Below, piece by piece: positions 19,736 to 28,820 of a DNA stretch of 31,055 bases (positions are counted from its first letter, which is position 1; each line of letters starts with the position of its first letter). The DNA lies in the IMG/VR virus record IMGVR_UViG_3300017763_002203, positions 1-31,055 of that record, one strand, 5' to 3'. This DNA comes from a virus. The notes beneath the pieces are model-generated. The model saw nothing but the letters and a program-made list of their open reading frames with translations. It was not told where the DNA came from and searched no databases. The translations under genes and the position numbers were made by a program.

Positions 19736-20782
19736 ATGAGTGAATATACAAAAACCGCACTGGTTCTCGGTGCGGGTGGTTTTATTGGTAGTCACATGGT
19801 CAAACGTCTCCGTGATGAGGGGTATTGGGTCCGTGGTGTCGATTTAAAACGCCCTGAGTTTTCCTCTTCAGAATCTCATGAGTTCATCCTCGGTGATCTT
19901 CGTGAAGTAGATTTTGTTCGCCGTGCTCTTCAATTCAGGGGATATCGTGGAAACTTCTACAATAGTGTTCCCGATAAACTGATTGAATCCTTTGATGAGA
20001 TCTACCAGTTCGCTGCTGATATGGGTGGTGCTGGTTTCGTATTCACTGGTGAGAATGATGCAGATATTATGCACAACTCAGTGACAATCAATCTGAATGT
20101 TTTAGAAGAACAACGTAAGTTAAATGAGAAGGTTGAGTTAAATAAGACTAAGATTTTCTATTCTGGATCAGCGTGTATGTATCCAGAACACAATCAACTT
20201 GACCCAAACAACCCAGACTGTCGTGAAGAATCAGCATATCCAGCAAACCCAGATTCGGAATATGGATGGGAGAAACTCTTTTCTGAACGTTTATATTTCG
20301 CTTACAATCGCAACCACGGCATTCCTGTTAGGGTGGCTCGCTATCACAACATCTTCGGTCCTGAAGGTACCTGGGACGGTGGAAGAGAGAAAGCACCAGC
20401 TGCAATCTGCCGTAAGGTCTGTTACCTCCCGGAGGTCGGTGGAGCTATCGAGGTGTGGGGAGATGGCTTACAAACTCGTTCCTTCCTGTTCATTGACGAA
20501 TGCATTGAAGCGACTCGACGACTGATGGATAGTGACTTCATGGGTCCTGTTAATATTGGATCTGAAGAGATGGTTACTATTAATCAACTAGTAGAGACAA
20601 CTGCTAAAGTTTCTGGTAAAGTTGTTAAGAAGATGTATAAACTGGATGCTCCTCTGGGTGTTCGTGGTCGTAACTCCAACAATGACCTTATTCAAGAGAA
20701 ACTTGACTGGAATTATAGTCAAACCCTTGAAGAGGGTATCCGTAAAACATACGAATGGATTCAAAAACAAATTAACTCATGA
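19736..20782 (+). CDS. GDP-mannose 3,5-epimerase-like SDR enzyme
   Basis: 348 residues, extended SDR fold with NAD-binding LVLGAGGFIGSH (residues 9-20). AADMGGAGF and SGSACMYPE match GDP-mannose 3,5-epimerase. C147, Y176, K180 and K219 (in GGREKAPAA) keep exactly the spacing of the plant enzyme's C145, Y174, K178 and K217. Such enzymes convert GDP-mannose to GDP-L-galactose or GDP-L-gulose. First gene of the cassette, right behind the TTGACA promoter; it would supply an unusual activated sugar for the downstream transferases. Product identity is inferred. Confidence 0.88.
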   Translation: MSEYTKTALVLGAGGFIGSHMVKRLRDEGYWVRGVDLKRPEFSSSESHEFILGDLREVDFVRRALQFRGYRGNFYNSVPDKLIESFDEIYQFAADMGGAGFVFTGENDADIMHNSVTINLNVLEEQRKLNEKVELNKTKIFYSGSACMYPEHNQLDPNNPDCREESAYPANPDSEYGWEKLFSERLYFAYNRNHGIPVRVARYHNIFGPEGTWDGGREKAPAAICRKVCYLPEVGGAIEVWGDGLQTRSFLFIDECIEATRRLMDSDFMGPVNIGSEEMVTINQLVETTAKVSGKVVKKMYKLDAPLGVRGRNSNNDLIQEKLDWNYSQTLEEGIRKTYEWIQKQINS

Positions 20783-21366
20783 AAATAAAAGACGTTATAC
20801 TCCAGAACAATCTGGAGTTTTCCGGTGGTGGAACCGATAAAAACTCTACACATTGTTATGTTGATTACTTCTATGAGGAAGCATTTGAACCATACAGGGA
20901 TAAGAAAGTCTCAGTCCTAGAGATTGGAATCAGTGGGGGATATTCACTGAGACTTTGGAGAGAGTATTTCAAAAACGCTAAGACTATTGTCGGTATTGAT
21001 AATAGACCTGAGGTAGTTGAACAGGTTAATAGGTCGATTCCAGGTGTGGAATATCACTTTGGTGATGCGTATACACAGGAAATGGTAGACAAACTTCCTA
21101 AGTTTGATATCATCATAGATGATGGTAATCACTGGACAGATCATCAAATAAAGGCTATGGAACTTTACTTACCACTACTTAAAAAGGGTGGTCTTTATGT
21201 TATTGAAGACATTCAACATGGATGGCCTTTGGAAGGACACATCAAAGATCCTTATGGAATGCTTAAATCGGCTCTCCCTGAAGAGTACACCTATGTCTTC
21301 CATGACTTGAGGGATGTTAGTGGAAGATTCGATGACTCTATGATGGCAATTAGACACGTTGAATGA
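20779..21366 (+). CDS. SAM-dependent methyltransferase, class I
   Basis: 195 residues. Motif I is VSVLEIGISGGYSLRLW (residues 45-61); FDIIIDDGNHWTDHQ and LLKKGGLYVIEDI supply motifs II and III. This set is typical of MycE/MycF-like sugar O-methyltransferases and the Methyltransferase_24 group. Coupled to the epimerase by ATGA. A likely role is O-methylation of the sugar made by the cassette. Confidence 0.8.
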   Translation: MKIKDVILQNNLEFSGGGTDKNSTHCYVDYFYEEAFEPYRDKKVSVLEIGISGGYSLRLWREYFKNAKTIVGIDNRPEVVEQVNRSIPGVEYHFGDAYTQEMVDKLPKFDIIIDDGNHWTDHQIKAMELYLPLLKKGGLYVIEDIQHGWPLEGHIKDPYGMLKSALPEEYTYVFHDLRDVSGRFDDSMMAIRHVE

Positions 21367-21402
21367 AACTATCTAAAAAGATTTAATTAACTGAGGATTA
21401 TC

Positions 21403-22113
21403 ATGGCTATTACACATACACAAATTAAAAACTTGATGGGATCAAGGGAAAAGGTCATCATCTTTGAGGTTGGATGTGCAGATGGTAGGGACACTAAGAC
21501 TTTCTTGAACACTTTTGGTGAGGAGTTGACCATTTATAGTTTTGACCCAGAACCTATCAATATTCGTGCTCTTACTGAACTTGGACAAACTGATGCCATG
21601 GGTGGCAATAACGATCAACTCGTGACTGATAAGAGGCACATCTTCCATCCTTATGCGATGTGTGATCATAAAGGAACTCTTACCTTTAATAGGTCTAGGG
21701 ATGTAGGTTGGCCAGACGGTGGTGAGAATATTGGTAGATACTCTGGTTCAATTCACCGACCAGTCACTCATTTGCAGAGTGATAAATATGGTAGCCGATG
21801 GCCGAAGACTGTTTTTGAGGAAACTGTAGAGACAGAATGTACCTCTATTGATATCTTTTGTGAAGAGAATGGTATTGATCATATTGATTTTCTTTGGATG
21901 GATACTCAAGGAGCTGAAAGAGAAGTCCTTAAAGGTTCTCAAAGAATGATTTCCAACATTGACTATGTCTATACAGAGTATTATGATGAGGAGATGTATG
22001 AAGGTTGTGCAGGTCTTGCGGAAATCCAATCACTTCTTCCCAACTATGTTCTTGAGCATAACTGGAGATGTGGTGACGCCGACGGTGGTGACGTTTTGTT
22101 AAAAGGAGTATGA
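21403..22113 (+). CDS. FkbM-family methyltransferase
   Basis: 236 residues. SAM site VIIFEVGCADGRDTKTF near residues 18-34, then SIDIFCEENGIDHIDFLWMD and TQGAEREVLKG, the hallmark end of the FkbM family. These enzymes O-methylate sugars in capsules, exopolysaccharides and antibiotics. The 36-base gap before it is the largest inside the cassette and holds a GAGG ribosome site. Two distinct methyltransferases suggest a doubly methylated or end-capped glycan. Confidence 0.88.
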   Translation: MAITHTQIKNLMGSREKVIIFEVGCADGRDTKTFLNTFGEELTIYSFDPEPINIRALTELGQTDAMGGNNDQLVTDKRHIFHPYAMCDHKGTLTFNRSRDVGWPDGGENIGRYSGSIHRPVTHLQSDKYGSRWPKTVFEETVETECTSIDIFCEENGIDHIDFLWMDTQGAEREVLKGSQRMISNIDYVYTEYYDEEMYEGCAGLAEIQSLLPNYVLEHNWRCGDADGGDVLLKGV

Positions 22114-22967
22114 ATATTACAATCCTAGGATCTGCTGGTCAGATCGGTGCTTATCTATCTGAGTACCTAAAAGACAAAGGACATCATGTAAGCAATGTTG
22201 ATATTGTAAATGGTGTTCAATATGATTTGAGAGTGACACCTAACACTGTGGTAGAGAATGCAATTCAGTATGCTGATTTTGTATTCTTTCTTGCTTTTGA
22301 TGTAGGTGGTTCACGTTACTTGAAGAAGTATCAACATACGTTTGACTTTGTCAACAATAATACTCGTATGATGGCGAACACCTTTAAATTACTGAAGAAG
22401 TTCAATAAGAGATTTATCTTCGCTTCTTCTCAAATGAGCAATATGAGTCACTCACCATATGGTGTTGCTAAAAGAATGGGTGAACTTCACACTACAGCAC
22501 TGAAAGGACTAACTGTCAAGTTCTGGAATGTGTATGGTATTGAGAAAGACATGGATAAGGCACATGTGATCACTGACTTTATTCGTAAAGGATTTGAAGA
22601 AAAACAATTTGAGATGATGACAGATGGTACAGAAGAGCGTCAATTCCTCTACGCTGAGGATTGTTGTGAGGCTCTAGAGACCATCATGGAAAACTATACT
22701 GACTTCAAACCAGAAGATCCACTTCACATTACATCATTCCACTCTAATACTGTTAGAGAGATTGCTAATATTATTCAGGGTTGTTTTGGATTAATTGATA
22801 GACATGATGTAAAGATTGACTCTGGACTGGCTAAAGACAGTGTTCAGATGGACAAAAGAAATGAGGCAGACACTTATATTTTAAACTGGTGGGTCCCCAA
22901 GACCACTATTGATGCCGGAATCAGAAAAGTATTTAATGAAATGAAGAAGAGTTATGAAAGTAATTGA
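22110..22967 (+). CDS. NAD-dependent sugar epimerase/dehydratase
   Basis: 285 residues, extended SDR. Rossmann start ITILGSAGQIGAYLSEYL, then DFVFFLAFDVGGS, catalytic YGVAKRMGE (YxxxK, S in FASSQMS upstream) and RQFLYAEDCCEAL. It acts on a nucleotide sugar, with 4,6-dehydration or epimerisation possible; the sequence does not fix which. ATGA overlap with the FkbM gene and 14-base overlap with the GT17 gene downstream. Confidence 0.85.
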   Translation: MNITILGSAGQIGAYLSEYLKDKGHHVSNVDIVNGVQYDLRVTPNTVVENAIQYADFVFFLAFDVGGSRYLKKYQHTFDFVNNNTRMMANTFKLLKKFNKRFIFASSQMSNMSHSPYGVAKRMGELHTTALKGLTVKFWNVYGIEKDMDKAHVITDFIRKGFEEKQFEMMTDGTEERQFLYAEDCCEALETIMENYTDFKPEDPLHITSFHSNTVREIANIIQGCFGLIDRHDVKIDSGLAKDSVQMDKRNEADTYILNWWVPKTTIDAGIRKVFNEMKKSYESN

Positions 22968-23790
22968 CGTATTTCCATTCTTCAATGAACTGGATATCCT
23001 AGAAATAAGGTTGAATGTTCTGGATCCCTATGTTGATTATTTTATCATCAGTGAGGCAACCAAAACCTTCTCTGGGATAGACAAACCTCTCTTCTATAGT
23101 GAGAATAAGGAAAGGTTCTCTAAGTTTAGCCATAAGATTATCCACAACATTGTTGAGGACACAACCTCCTCAGATCTTCATCCATATCAGAGGGATGTAT
23201 TTCAGAAAGACAAGATCAAGGATGTAGTATTGGAAAACTCATCTGAAGATGACATTATTATTTGGAGTGATATTGATGAGGTTCCTAATCCAGAGGCAAT
23301 CAAAGACATAAGAGAATACTTTGAACAGAATGTCATCTTCCATTTTGCTCAAGAGAACTGTATGGGATACTTGAATCTTGTGGAAGTTAGTGGTACAATT
23401 CGTGGTATGACTCCAGACTGGGACTATGGGGATAGACCAAGATGGATGGGTACAAAAGTATTTGGAAGATCTATTCTTGAGAAATATACCCTGTCAGAAC
23501 TCCGTAGCATACAGGAGAAAGAAAAGAACTCCAGAATTTTCCCTGGTGGATGGCACTGGAGTTATGTTGGAAGTGAAGGTCTCTCTGTTGAGGAAAGGGT
23601 ATTGAAGAAAATTGAGTGTGCTGCACACTCAGAACTAAATACCGAACAAATCAAACAGAATGTAGCTGGAGTCAAGGACAATAAGGATCCGTTAGGTAGA
23701 CATTATGCTAACTATCAACCTGTCCCCCTTGATGATTACCCAGAGTATATCTTGAAGAATAAAGACAAATTTGCAGACTTAATTAAATGA
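22954..23790 (+). CDS. Glycosyltransferase family 17-like protein
   Basis: 278 residues. DVFPFFNELDILEIRL at the N-terminus, WSDIDEVP (DxD) near the middle and FPGGWHWSYVG toward the end are characteristic of GT17, the family of beta-1,4-mannosyl-glycoprotein GlcNAc transferases, which also has many bacterial and phage members. The acceptor in a cyanobacterial host is unknown. No transmembrane segment is visible, so it should act in the cytoplasm. Confidence 0.86.
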   Translation: MKVIDVFPFFNELDILEIRLNVLDPYVDYFIISEATKTFSGIDKPLFYSENKERFSKFSHKIIHNIVEDTTSSDLHPYQRDVFQKDKIKDVVLENSSEDDIIIWSDIDEVPNPEAIKDIREYFEQNVIFHFAQENCMGYLNLVEVSGTIRGMTPDWDYGDRPRWMGTKVFGRSILEKYTLSELRSIQEKEKNSRIFPGGWHWSYVGSEGLSVEERVLKKIECAAHSELNTEQIKQNVAGVKDNKDPLGRHYANYQPVPLDDYPEYILKNKDKFADLIK

Positions 23791-24752
23791 TTGTATCTGA
23801 ACTTTATAGTGGTTCTGGACTCGGAAACCAATTGTGGAATCTGGTTGTTCCTAGAATTCTTGCAGAAAAAAATGGTTATGAGTGGGGAGTAAAGAAGTCC
23901 AACCCATTCAAGGCATGTGCCTTCATGACAAACTTCGATTTTGGTAAGGAAGTTGTGGGTGGTTCGGGTCCAGAAGGAGGGCCCCCTGAAACCCTACCAG
24001 AGGGGATTGAAAACTACTACAAGGAACGTGATGAACGTTATCCTCCCTATCTCGGTGGTGAGGAGGTGATGTTTTTTGATGACAATCTGTGGAACAATCT
24101 TTCAGATAATACAAAAGTTGAAGGATGTTTCCAGAAGATGGGATACATCAAGGAGTATCGTGATGATATCATCAAGTGGTTGGACTATGATGAAAAGATT
24201 ACTCAGTATTCTTCTGAAAATATTTGCGTAATTCAGTTCCGGGGTGGTGACTATCTCACTGGTGCATCTTGGCTCCCTCCTGAGTATTATCAGAATGCAG
24301 CAAAACACATGTTAGAGAAGAATCCAAACATGAAGTTTGTTTGTGTTACTGATGATGCAGAGAGTGCAAGGAAGTTCATTCCTTTTGCTGAGGTTGTTGG
24401 TTCTGCAATCATGGAGGAGAAGGATCCATACCAGGGAAGTATTGGGTGGTACAAGTACCCAGGTGGTCCTGTTGGTATTGACTACTCTATCCTCAATACA
24501 TCAAAGAACGCAATCATTTCCGCATCCACTTTTTCTTTCTGGCCTGTTTGGACCAATAAAGAGTGTGATGTTATTGCTCCAAGATATTGGTTCGATTGGA
24601 AAAATTCTAATGGTTGGTGGAGACCTGACGAATCTATCGTTGATGAGTGGTACTGGTTGGATCGTCAAGGTGATTTGATGACAGGAACCGACTGTAAGAT
24701 TGAATATGAGATGTTCAAAGAGTCCAAACAATTCTATAAGCGCACACGATGA
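23787..24752 (+). CDS. Fucosyltransferase-like protein (GT11-type)
   Basis: 321 residues. GLGNQLWNLVV near the N-terminus, VIQFRGGDY (in place of HxRRxDY), FVCVTDDAESARKF and ISASTFSFWPVW match the order of alpha-1,2-fucosyltransferase motifs. The substitution of the HVRR block (QFRGGDY) marks it as divergent from the clearer GT11 enzyme at 27280. It probably transfers fucose or a related GDP-sugar, which fits the GDP-sugar enzyme at the start of the operon. Confidence 0.78.
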   Translation: MIVSELYSGSGLGNQLWNLVVPRILAEKNGYEWGVKKSNPFKACAFMTNFDFGKEVVGGSGPEGGPPETLPEGIENYYKERDERYPPYLGGEEVMFFDDNLWNNLSDNTKVEGCFQKMGYIKEYRDDIIKWLDYDEKITQYSSENICVIQFRGGDYLTGASWLPPEYYQNAAKHMLEKNPNMKFVCVTDDAESARKFIPFAEVVGSAIMEEKDPYQGSIGWYKYPGGPVGIDYSILNTSKNAIISASTFSFWPVWTNKECDVIAPRYWFDWKNSNGWWRPDESIVDEWYWLDRQGDLMTGTDCKIEYEMFKESKQFYKRTR

Positions 24753-25750
24753 CTATTAAAATTTACACTCTGTCTGACAAGAGACCTGACTTTATTAATC
24801 TTCAGTACGAGACGATCAAGAAACATGTGACTGATGACTTTGAGTACATTGTCATCAACAATGCCGTAGATAGTGTTGAGAGGACTGCAGAGATTGATAG
24901 TATCTGTGAGTCACTTGGGGTTGAATCTCTCAAGGTTATCCTGGATCCATCGATGAGGGTATCTCATGGTGAGGTAAACTTCACAGGTGACCAATATGCA
25001 AATGCCAATCTAGCATGTTCTTATCCCACCCAGTGGGCTTGGATTAACTACATGACTAAACATGATGACCTTGTTATCAACATTGATTCTGACATGTTCC
25101 TCATTAAGGATGTCAGTTTCAAGGAGATGATGGGTAATAATAACTTTGGTATTGTTCATGCGTATAGGGGGAATGATCACAGGGTACATTACCCCTGGAA
25201 TGGTTTCTTTATTGCTGATATTCCCAACATGCCTAATCCTGAAGAGATGGATTGGGGTTGTGGTGAGGTTCTTGGAGAAAGAGTTGACGTTGGTGGACAG
25301 GGTCATCACTATCTTAAGAAGTATCAGAACCAACTAAGGACACTCAATATTGAACAATGGGGCGTCCTTGATGATAGGGGTGATGAAATTGAAGTTAATG
25401 TGAATGGTTGTGCCCAGTTCTTCATCAATCTTGAAGAGATGAGTATCGATGTCAAGAACAGACAAGCTAGTGACCACAATACTTTTGACCATCAATCACC
25501 CAGAGATAATTACTGGGATTACTTCTCTGATAACTTCATTGATATTATCAATGAGACTAACAAAACTGGATTTCCTAAACCAACCTTCGTGGACTTCCTA
25601 AAATTGGAAAAAGATGATACAATAAAGGAGTCTTTTATCTTTCACTACAAAGCTGGTAGTAACTATATGGCATGGGCTAATAGCGTTTACAATTCAAAGA
25701 AGACTGAGGCTTTCACTAAACTATTGAGTGAAGGAGTCTTCAATGATTGA
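24749..25750 (+). CDS. Glycosyltransferase, GT-A type
   Basis: 333 residues. VINIDSDMF contains the acidic DxD-type metal site of GT-A enzymes, set between MTKHDDL and IKDVSFKEM. WNGFFIADIPNMPN and NVNGCAQFFINLEEM follow. I cannot name the family. The gene is coupled by four bases to its neighbours. Confidence 0.7.
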   Translation: MTIKIYTLSDKRPDFINLQYETIKKHVTDDFEYIVINNAVDSVERTAEIDSICESLGVESLKVILDPSMRVSHGEVNFTGDQYANANLACSYPTQWAWINYMTKHDDLVINIDSDMFLIKDVSFKEMMGNNNFGIVHAYRGNDHRVHYPWNGFFIADIPNMPNPEEMDWGCGEVLGERVDVGGQGHHYLKKYQNQLRTLNIEQWGVLDDRGDEIEVNVNGCAQFFINLEEMSIDVKNRQASDHNTFDHQSPRDNYWDYFSDNFIDIINETNKTGFPKPTFVDFLKLEKDDTIKESFIFHYKAGSNYMAWANSVYNSKKTEAFTKLLSEGVFND

Positions 25751-26420
25751 TTTACCTGATGTAACACTTATCTGTGTATCCAGTGTAAATTTTGAACAGA
25801 CCCTGTATGCTTTTCGTAAGAGCATGCAGGGTATTCGTTTTGGTGATGTTAAACTTGTATCAGATCAGGATCGTCCTGACTTTGAAGACGCAGGTATCAC
25901 TGTAGAGAAGTGTTCAAAGATTACTTCTATTGATGAGTATAGTCACTATATGATCTATGATCTACAGAAACATGTAGATACAACTCACTGTATTACTATC
26001 CAGGCTGATGGGTTTATTATTAACCCTGTAAAGTGGGACCCATTATGGCTAGAGTATGACTACATTGGAGCTCCATGGGAACACTCTGATGGGGCATATA
26101 TTGACCCTTGGGGTGGCCACCAAAGAGTTGGTAATGGTGGATTTACCCTCAGGTCAAAGAAATTATTAGAAGTACCACAACATGCCTATGTTCATTTTGA
26201 TGTGAACTGGGGGGACTTCTATAAACATATGGGTGCTAACAATACCGCAGAAGATGGATGTATCTGTGTCCACAACAAACATATATACGAGGTATTAGGT
26301 TGTAAGTTTGCACCTGTTACTGTTGCTGCCAGGTTTGCTCATGAGAAACCTGTACCAGAAACTAGGGGTATCACCCCATTTGGATTCCATTATCATCTCC
26401 CTGCGGGAACTGTTTTATGA
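25743..26420 (+). CDS. DUF5672-like glycosyltransferase-type protein
   Basis: 225 residues from ATG 25743, with AAGGAG six bases upstream; the ATG at 25728 is in frame but lacks such a site. The blocks ITIQADGFIINP, YDYIGAPWEHS, RVGNGGFTLRSK and EDGCICVHNK correspond to the DUF5672 family, often encoded in polysaccharide clusters and thought to be glycosyltransferases. The eight-base overlap with the preceding stop implies coupling. Confidence 0.82.
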   Translation: MIDLPDVTLICVSSVNFEQTLYAFRKSMQGIRFGDVKLVSDQDRPDFEDAGITVEKCSKITSIDEYSHYMIYDLQKHVDTTHCITIQADGFIINPVKWDPLWLEYDYIGAPWEHSDGAYIDPWGGHQRVGNGGFTLRSKKLLEVPQHAYVHFDVNWGDFYKHMGANNTAEDGCICVHNKHIYEVLGCKFAPVTVAARFAHEKPVPETRGITPFGFHYHLPAGTVL

Positions 26421-27283
26421 AGATTATTATCTGGGGACATTACCCCATCCACACGTCCACACATGGATATATTCATGACACATACTTCAAAACCTTTGAA
26501 CACTTGGGTCATGATGTGAAGTGGGTGTCCAATGAATATACACACCACCTTGACTATACTGATACGGTGTTCTTTGTGGAGGATTCACAAAAGTCCAATA
26601 TGCCTCTCAGGAAAGATTGTAAGTATATCACTCATCATATTGATACAAAGTATTTTACTGACAATGGTATACCATATGAGAACGTATTGAAACTTGGTAA
26701 CTGTATTCGTAATACAGTTGATTTTGAGAAAGTAGAAGACCTTTGTCACTGGGATGAATCAACCAGAACTCTCTATCAAACATGGGGAACAGATCTTTTA
26801 CCTCATGAAATTGATGTTGATAACTATGAGAAGTTTGATCCATCAAAGAAAAACATTAACTATGTGGGGATGATGTATGAACAGGGTCCTTATTGGCTTG
26901 AAAACTTTGCATATTATGCAGAAAAAGATGGTAAACAAATTGAACTATATACCCAATCAATCGAACACTCAGATAATCGTAGATTGATTCGTGATTCTTA
27001 TGTCTGTCCAGATTTTAGAAGTGACTGGCATCTTCAGTGTGGTTATATCCCCTGTCGTATTCAAAAAAACATCAGTTATGGTAGAGTTACAGGAACAAAC
27101 TCACCATTCATCAAGGAATCCTTTGGTGATTATGTAGTTTTCGGTGGTACTCCAGAGACTCTCTATAATAACCTTGTCCAGGCAGAGAAGAACGGTAGTA
27201 TTAATATGAGGGAGGCCATGCAGTTCATTAAGGACAAACACACTTATGTTAACCGTGTCAACAACATTTTAAAATTATTATGA
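26417..27283 (+). CDS. Putative GT-B glycosyltransferase
   Basis: 288 residues. The N-terminal KIIIWGHYPIHTSTHGYIHD and HLGHDVKWVSNEY resemble the acceptor-domain start of GT-B enzymes. The C-terminal end (DYVVFGGTPETLYNNLVQAE, then a helix) resembles the donor-domain closing region. No EX7E motif is evident. Assignment relies mainly on general form and on operon context. Confidence 0.6.
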   Translation: MKIIIWGHYPIHTSTHGYIHDTYFKTFEHLGHDVKWVSNEYTHHLDYTDTVFFVEDSQKSNMPLRKDCKYITHHIDTKYFTDNGIPYENVLKLGNCIRNTVDFEKVEDLCHWDESTRTLYQTWGTDLLPHEIDVDNYEKFDPSKKNINYVGMMYEQGPYWLENFAYYAEKDGKQIELYTQSIEHSDNRRLIRDSYVCPDFRSDWHLQCGYIPCRIQKNISYGRVTGTNSPFIKESFGDYVVFGGTPETLYNNLVQAEKNGSINMREAMQFIKDKHTYVNRVNNILKLL

Positions 27284-28071
27284 TTGGTTTTAATCACCTT
27301 GGTATCATTGGAAGACTGGGAAATCAGATGTTCCAATATGCAACTCTTAGAGGTATTGCACACAATAGAGGATATGATTTCACTATCCCTGAAAGTGATT
27401 TCGAAGATGAATGGAATGATCATCAACTATTTGATGTTTTCACGATGCCTCACCTAAAGAACAGGGGTAAAGTTGCTGATAAGTATCTGCAAGAAAAACA
27501 ATTTAACTTTGATCCAGAACTTTTTGATAAATGTCCTGATGACATTAGCCTATATGGTTACTTTCAAACAGAACGATACTTCAATAAAATTGCTGACTCA
27601 ATCCGAGAGGACTTCACATTCAAAGATGATGTGATTGCCAACTGTAAGGAAGTGATGGAAGAGGTTACTGAACCTATTGCTCTTCATGTTCGTAGGACTG
27701 ATTATGTTGAGAAGTCACAAGATCACCCGCCGTGTAGTCTTGAGTACTATCAGGAGGCATTGAGTAAATTTGATGTAAAGAGACCTGTTGTCATCTTCAC
27801 TGATGATATTGAATGGTGTAAGAGTCAAGAGATCTTTCAACCAGATAGGTTTATGGTCTCTGAGACTGAGGATAATGTCTATGATATGTGTATGATGACT
27901 CTTTGTGATGACTATATTATCGCTAATAGTTCATTCTCGTGGTGGGGTGCATGGTTGAGTCGCAACCCAGATCCTAAGGTCATTGCACCTAAGAGATGGT
28001 TCGGTACTAATGGTTATACTGCTTCTAATAATACTGAAGATATTGTTCCCAAAAGATGGACTAAAATATGA
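27280..28071 (+). CDS. Alpha-1,2-fucosyltransferase-like protein (GT11)
   Basis: 263 residues with the full GT11 pattern: GRLGNQMFQYATLRGIAHNR at the N-terminus, HVRRTDYVE in the middle, PVVIFTDDIEWCK and DYIIANSSFSWWGAWLS toward the end. These enzymes use GDP-fucose to add alpha-1,2-fucose to glycans such as O antigens. Coupled to both neighbours by ATGA overlaps. Confidence 0.92.
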   Translation: MIGFNHLGIIGRLGNQMFQYATLRGIAHNRGYDFTIPESDFEDEWNDHQLFDVFTMPHLKNRGKVADKYLQEKQFNFDPELFDKCPDDISLYGYFQTERYFNKIADSIREDFTFKDDVIANCKEVMEEVTEPIALHVRRTDYVEKSQDHPPCSLEYYQEALSKFDVKRPVVIFTDDIEWCKSQEIFQPDRFMVSETEDNVYDMCMMTLCDDYIIANSSFSWWGAWLSRNPDPKVIAPKRWFGTNGYTASNNTEDIVPKRWTKI

Positions 28072-28820
28072 GTCCTACCATTTCAATTGCTATTCCTACA
28101 TATGAGATGAAGGGTTCAGGGTCTCAGTATCTTTATCAGTTATTTGAAAGTATAAAGAATCAGAAGTATAAGAACTTTGAAGTTTGTATCTCTGATCACT
28201 CTCAGAACGATGAAGTATTAAATGTTTGTGGAGAGTTCGCTGATAATTTTAAAATCCAATACTTTAAGAATGAAAAGGACAGAGGTAATGGGCCCTCTAA
28301 TACAAACTCTGTTGTGGAGATGTGTGAGGGTAAGATCACTAAACTTATGTTTCAGGATGATCTCTTTATAGATCCTTGGGCATTGAATTATATCATTAGT
28401 TCCTTTGAAAAGGGACACAGTTGGTGTTTCAATGGTTTTGCACATACTAAGGATGGATTTACCCATGCAAGAATGAAGGTTCCTGAGTGGACTGACATGA
28501 TGTTGGAGGGTAGAAACTTATTAGGTAGTCCATCTTGTGTCTCATTTTTGACTGATAAGTTTGTTAAATTTGATGAAAAGTTGGTTCTTCTTATGGATAC
28601 TGACTTTTACCATAGGATGCGATATAATTATGGAATGCCGTACATTATATCTGATGTCTTGACATCGAATCGGGAACATGACAATCGTGTAAGTTCATCT
28701 AGTGTCCAATATGATACTAGAATTGAACACCCTGAGGGCCCATGGTTAGTAAACAAAGAAGAATTGGATTACGTTTTGGAGAAAAATAAAGACACAAGGG
28801 AGTACCCAGATGAAACATGA
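28068..28820 (+). CDS. Glycosyltransferase family 2-like protein
   Basis: 250 residues. ISIAIPTYEMKGSGSQYLYQ at the N-terminus, ESIKNQKYKNFEVCISDHSQ, NGPSNTNSVVEMCEGKI and MFQDDLF (acidic DD metal site) are classic GT2 blocks. A soluble enzyme without membrane helices. It overlaps the next gene by 11 bases. Confidence 0.86.
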   Translation: MSPTISIAIPTYEMKGSGSQYLYQLFESIKNQKYKNFEVCISDHSQNDEVLNVCGEFADNFKIQYFKNEKDRGNGPSNTNSVVEMCEGKITKLMFQDDLFIDPWALNYIISSFEKGHSWCFNGFAHTKDGFTHARMKVPEWTDMMLEGRNLLGSPSCVSFLTDKFVKFDEKLVLLMDTDFYHRMRYNYGMPYIISDVLTSNREHDNRVSSSSVQYDTRIEHPEGPWLVNKEELDYVLEKNKDTREYPDET

